A DNA stretch of 64,000 nucleotides from Defluviitaleaceae bacterium (lineage in GTDB: Bacteria > Bacillota > Clostridia > Lachnospirales > WQUN01). The stretch lies in assembly GCA_009786535.1 (NCBI GenBank), contig WQRX01000004.1, forward strand, positions 56,787 to 120,786, given 5' to 3'. Every line of letters begins with the position of its first letter. Positions within the stretch are counted from its first letter, which is position 1. This document shows, piece by piece, positions 62,194-64,000 of the stretch. The notes beneath the pieces are model-generated. The model had not been told where the DNA came from. It worked only from the letters and a program-made list of their open reading frames with translations, and made no database searches. The position numbers and the translations under genes are program-made.

Positions 62194-63289
62194 GTGTGTA
62201 AATTAATGAAAGAATACGCAAGTGGTATACGAAAACCCGCACCCTACACGGGTATTGCGGGGTTTTTAATGAGCGCACCGCGTGTGTTTTCCTTTGTAGT
62301 AGGGTCGATAGTGGATAGGAGCAAAAAGGTAAGAATCTTGCGCATTACTACGCTGTTGGAATTTGGCGCGCTAGCACTATTTACCTTTACCCCTTTGTTG
62401 GAAAATATGGGGGTTATTTTTATGTTCGCGGTTATTGTTGTCATGTCTGTTGCCGCCATGTTTGAATCATCGGCGGCAAGAGCTTTGCTACCTCACTTCA
62501 TCAAGGATGATGAAATTTTACCGGCCAATCAGTTGATAAATATTACCTCGGCGGCGGGTGGCATTTTATTGGCAATTTTATTGCTTGTGGTGCTGGGTCA
62601 AGGGGATAATACACAATTAATTTACGGGATTAGTACAGGCTTTGTGGCAGCGGCGTTTCTAGTTACGCTATTTTTACGCAACGACATTGAAAAAGTCGAA
62701 CCCACAGGCAAGACCATTCAAGGTTACTGGACAGACCTGGTTGCGGGAATGAAGTTCCTGCGAATGAATGTATTTAGATTTATACTCTTTGCGAACGTCG
62801 CCCTTGTATTTGCTGGGCAGATTGCCTATGTCAGCCGACCCGCGTTCATCGAATATCATGCGGGTGCGCAAGCGTATATTATACTTTTCGTCGTAGGTAT
62901 GGTGGGCAGTATTATTTGCTTGCAGGGATGGCGCGCATTATTTTCGCGGCAATTGGGGTTACAATGGTAATTGCAATTGCATTGGACGCGACAGGCATCG
63001 TAAAAAATACATTAGAGCAAAAAATCCCACCTAAGGATATGGTGGGGCGTGTAGATACGTTAAATACAACTTTTACGGCTGTATCTGTTGCACTGGGTGC
63101 ATTAGCAGGTGCATTCATAGGGCGCGCGGTAACACAGATGTAGCATATATTTTCATCGCACAGGGCGTGATTACCAGTTTGGTGGCGATTTATTTTATCC
63201 TCGTTCCCGCTGTGCGCAAATTGCCAAAATTTAATGAAGTAGCACGCGAAAAAGACGATTCGGATGAAGTCACCAATGATGTAAGTTAA
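62194..63289 (+). pseudogene. MFS transporter remnant with frameshifts
   Basis: Three reading-frame pieces (62194-62970, 62916-63143 and about 63125-63289) together read as the C-terminal two thirds of a major facilitator. Landmarks are VGSIVDRSKKVRI (the loop motif after TM2), AARALLPHFIKDDEILPANQ (near TM5), and IPPKDMVGRVDTLNTTF with the following TAVSVALGALAGAFIGRA. The first helices are missing and the frame shifts near 62925 and near 63130. It resembles macrolide-efflux-type MFS proteins. Decayed, so no function is expected. Confidence 0.75.
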
Positions 63290-63309
63290 TTAATTAAAGG
63301 AGTGGTCTC

Positions 63310-63525
63310 ATGTATGCAATAAAAGCACTTTACGATGGTGTTAGCTTCAAACCAAAGCAGCCCATAGCCATAAAAGAGCATTACGAAGTAATCATTACTT
63401 TTGTTGAGCCGGTTAAAAAAATTGACAATTCTACGCTGCCTTTCAAGCGTGGTTGCATGAAAGATAAGATGTGGATGGCAAATGATTTTAATGCACCGTT
63501 GGATGATTTTGCGGAGTACATGTGA
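63310..63525 (+). CDS. VapB-like antitoxin (DUF2281-like)
   Basis: 71 residues. The N-terminus AIKALYDGVSFKPKQPIAIKE and EVIITFVEP is the typical start of small PIN-linked antitoxins of the DUF2281 or DUF104 type. The C-terminal LDDFAEYM likely docks into the toxin. ATG follows AAAGGAG. Its stop overlaps the PIN gene. Confidence 0.65.
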   Translation: MYAIKALYDGVSFKPKQPIAIKEHYEVIITFVEPVKKIDNSTLPFKRGCMKDKMWMANDFNAPLDDFAEYM

Positions 63526-63863
63526 TGCGGTACTTGTTGGATACGCACACATTCCTGTGGTACTTTTGGGATTCAAAAGGTCTTAGTGAATCTGCATCAG
63601 AAATCATCGAAAATAGTGCTGTGGAAAAGTATGTTAGCATAGCCTCGTTGTGGGAATTTTCAATCAAGTACAGCATGGGAAAGCTCACTTTTGATGGCGG
63701 GCTAACTCATCTGTGGGAGATGCTCTCCAAAAATGGATTTACTATCTTGCCGATTACCCAACCACAACTTGAAACGCTAATTGCTGAGCTGCCATTGCAT
63801 CATCGTGACCCCTTGTCAGTTTCATTTTATGCAAATAATTTTCTTAAAAATGGTATTCGTTGA
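63522..63863 (+). pseudogene. VapC-like PIN-domain toxin, 3' end lost
   Basis: 113 codons, of which about the first 98 read as a VapC toxin: YLLDTHTFLWYF holds the first catalytic Asp, LWEFSIKYSMGKL the middle acidic residue. After LPLHHRDP, where the family continues as FDRLLIAQ, the frame changes to unrelated codons (SVSFYANNFLKNGIR) that are exactly antisense to the end of the acyltransferase gene. The last conserved acidic residue is therefore missing. The toxin is probably dead. Confidence 0.65.
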
Positions 63864-64000
63864 ATTGTTAAATCAGTAACCAAAAAGCAGAGTGGTATAC
63901 CGATTATTGCGACCATAACGAATTTTACGATAGGGATTAAATTCACAGGCGCAAAGAGCAATGAAAGTGATACAATAATCACCGAATGGAATACAAAAAC
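63827..64000 (-). CDS. 3' end of an acyltransferase-3-like membrane protein gene (partial)
   Basis: An open minus-strand frame enters from the right edge of the window and ends at a stop at 63827. It gives 57 residues: VFVFHSVIIVSLSLLFAPV, then a TM helix (KFVMVAIIGIPLCFLV) and a tail ending IPFLRKLFA. That last helix and the R-x-P-x-L-R-K ending are characteristic of acyltransferase family 3 (OafA-like) C-termini. The start lies outside the window. The assignment is tentative because so little is visible. Confidence 0.5.
   Translation of the reverse strand, partial: VFVFHSVIIVSLSLLFAPVNLIPIVKFVMVAIIGIPLCFLVTDLTIQRIPFLRKLFA

Overview
The window looks like chromosomal DNA from a spore-forming, anaerobic Bacillota of the class Clostridia. 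The evidence is a GerW/YtfJ sporulation protein next to its usual DUF2953 partner, a CotD-like His/Cys-rich coat protein, ftsQ-ftsZ, a DacF-type carboxypeptidase, a YtrA-type GntR/ABC operon, DUF1836 and TIGR01906 proteins, and chemotaxis genes. Base composition is fairly balanced, with clearly AT-rich islands near 7.1, 15.3-16.2 and 54.5-55.3 kb. I cannot name a genus from this.

Region by region: 0-1.1 kb is a zinc-ribbon/Nudix gene pair bracketed by inverted copies of a hairpin repeat. 1.1-7.4 kb is a signalling and conflict operon: Ser/Thr kinase, MazG-GNAT fusion, lipoprotein, TerY-like VWA protein, PP2C phosphatase, a DUF4258/YgiT toxin-antitoxin-like pair and a small ORF. 7.4-8.1 kb is mtnN, followed by about 480 bases of nested hairpins. 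8.6-13.5 kb holds a TIGR01906 membrane protein, DUF2953, GerW, CheX and an orphan chemoreceptor. 13.6-16.2 kb is an accessory patch (Abi protein, tRNA-Leu, AT-rich orphans). 16.4-24.1 kb (minus strand) is a cAMP-type module: metallo-hydrolase, NHL-repeat protein, CHASE2 cyclase, FecR-domain surface protein and cNMP-binding protein. 24.2-32.3 kb holds an AlkX-like DNA glycosylase, a duplicated helical protein, a UvrD-like helicase, a 34-residue membrane peptide, a large membrane protein, a YhhN-like protein, DUF1836 and a nucleotidyltransferase.

32.2-36.6 kb (minus) is a TPP-riboswitch-controlled transporter made of a PhnD-like binding protein and a PhnC-PhnE-PhnE triple fusion, followed by an S66 peptidase. 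36.6-42.1 kb (minus) is a six-gene ABC/GntR operon. Then come cotD-like, GH9, mltG and ABC-F genes. 47.5-53.7 kb carries a DUF2161 nuclease, a NYN-LOTUS ribonuclease overlapping ftsQ, then ftsZ and dacF. 53.8-58.3 kb holds a CheY-like regulator, an orphan, pcrA and a PHP phosphoesterase.

58.4-62.2 kb is the most striking locus: a four-gene operon of a beta-rich protein, a DO-GTPase2-like GTPase, a GAP1-N2-like partner and a two-TM protein with an outer SH3-like domain. It resembles the GTPase-centred conflict systems predicted by comparative genomics. The right end is degraded: an MFS pseudogene, a vapBC-like pair whose toxin is cut short, and the 3' end of an acyltransferase gene running off the window.

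Three themes recur. Complete signalling circuits are packed into single operons. Small palindromic repeats sit between genes and, in two cases, inside reading frames. Conflict-type genes are scattered among core genes. All family calls come from reading motifs in the translated sequence; no database search was run.
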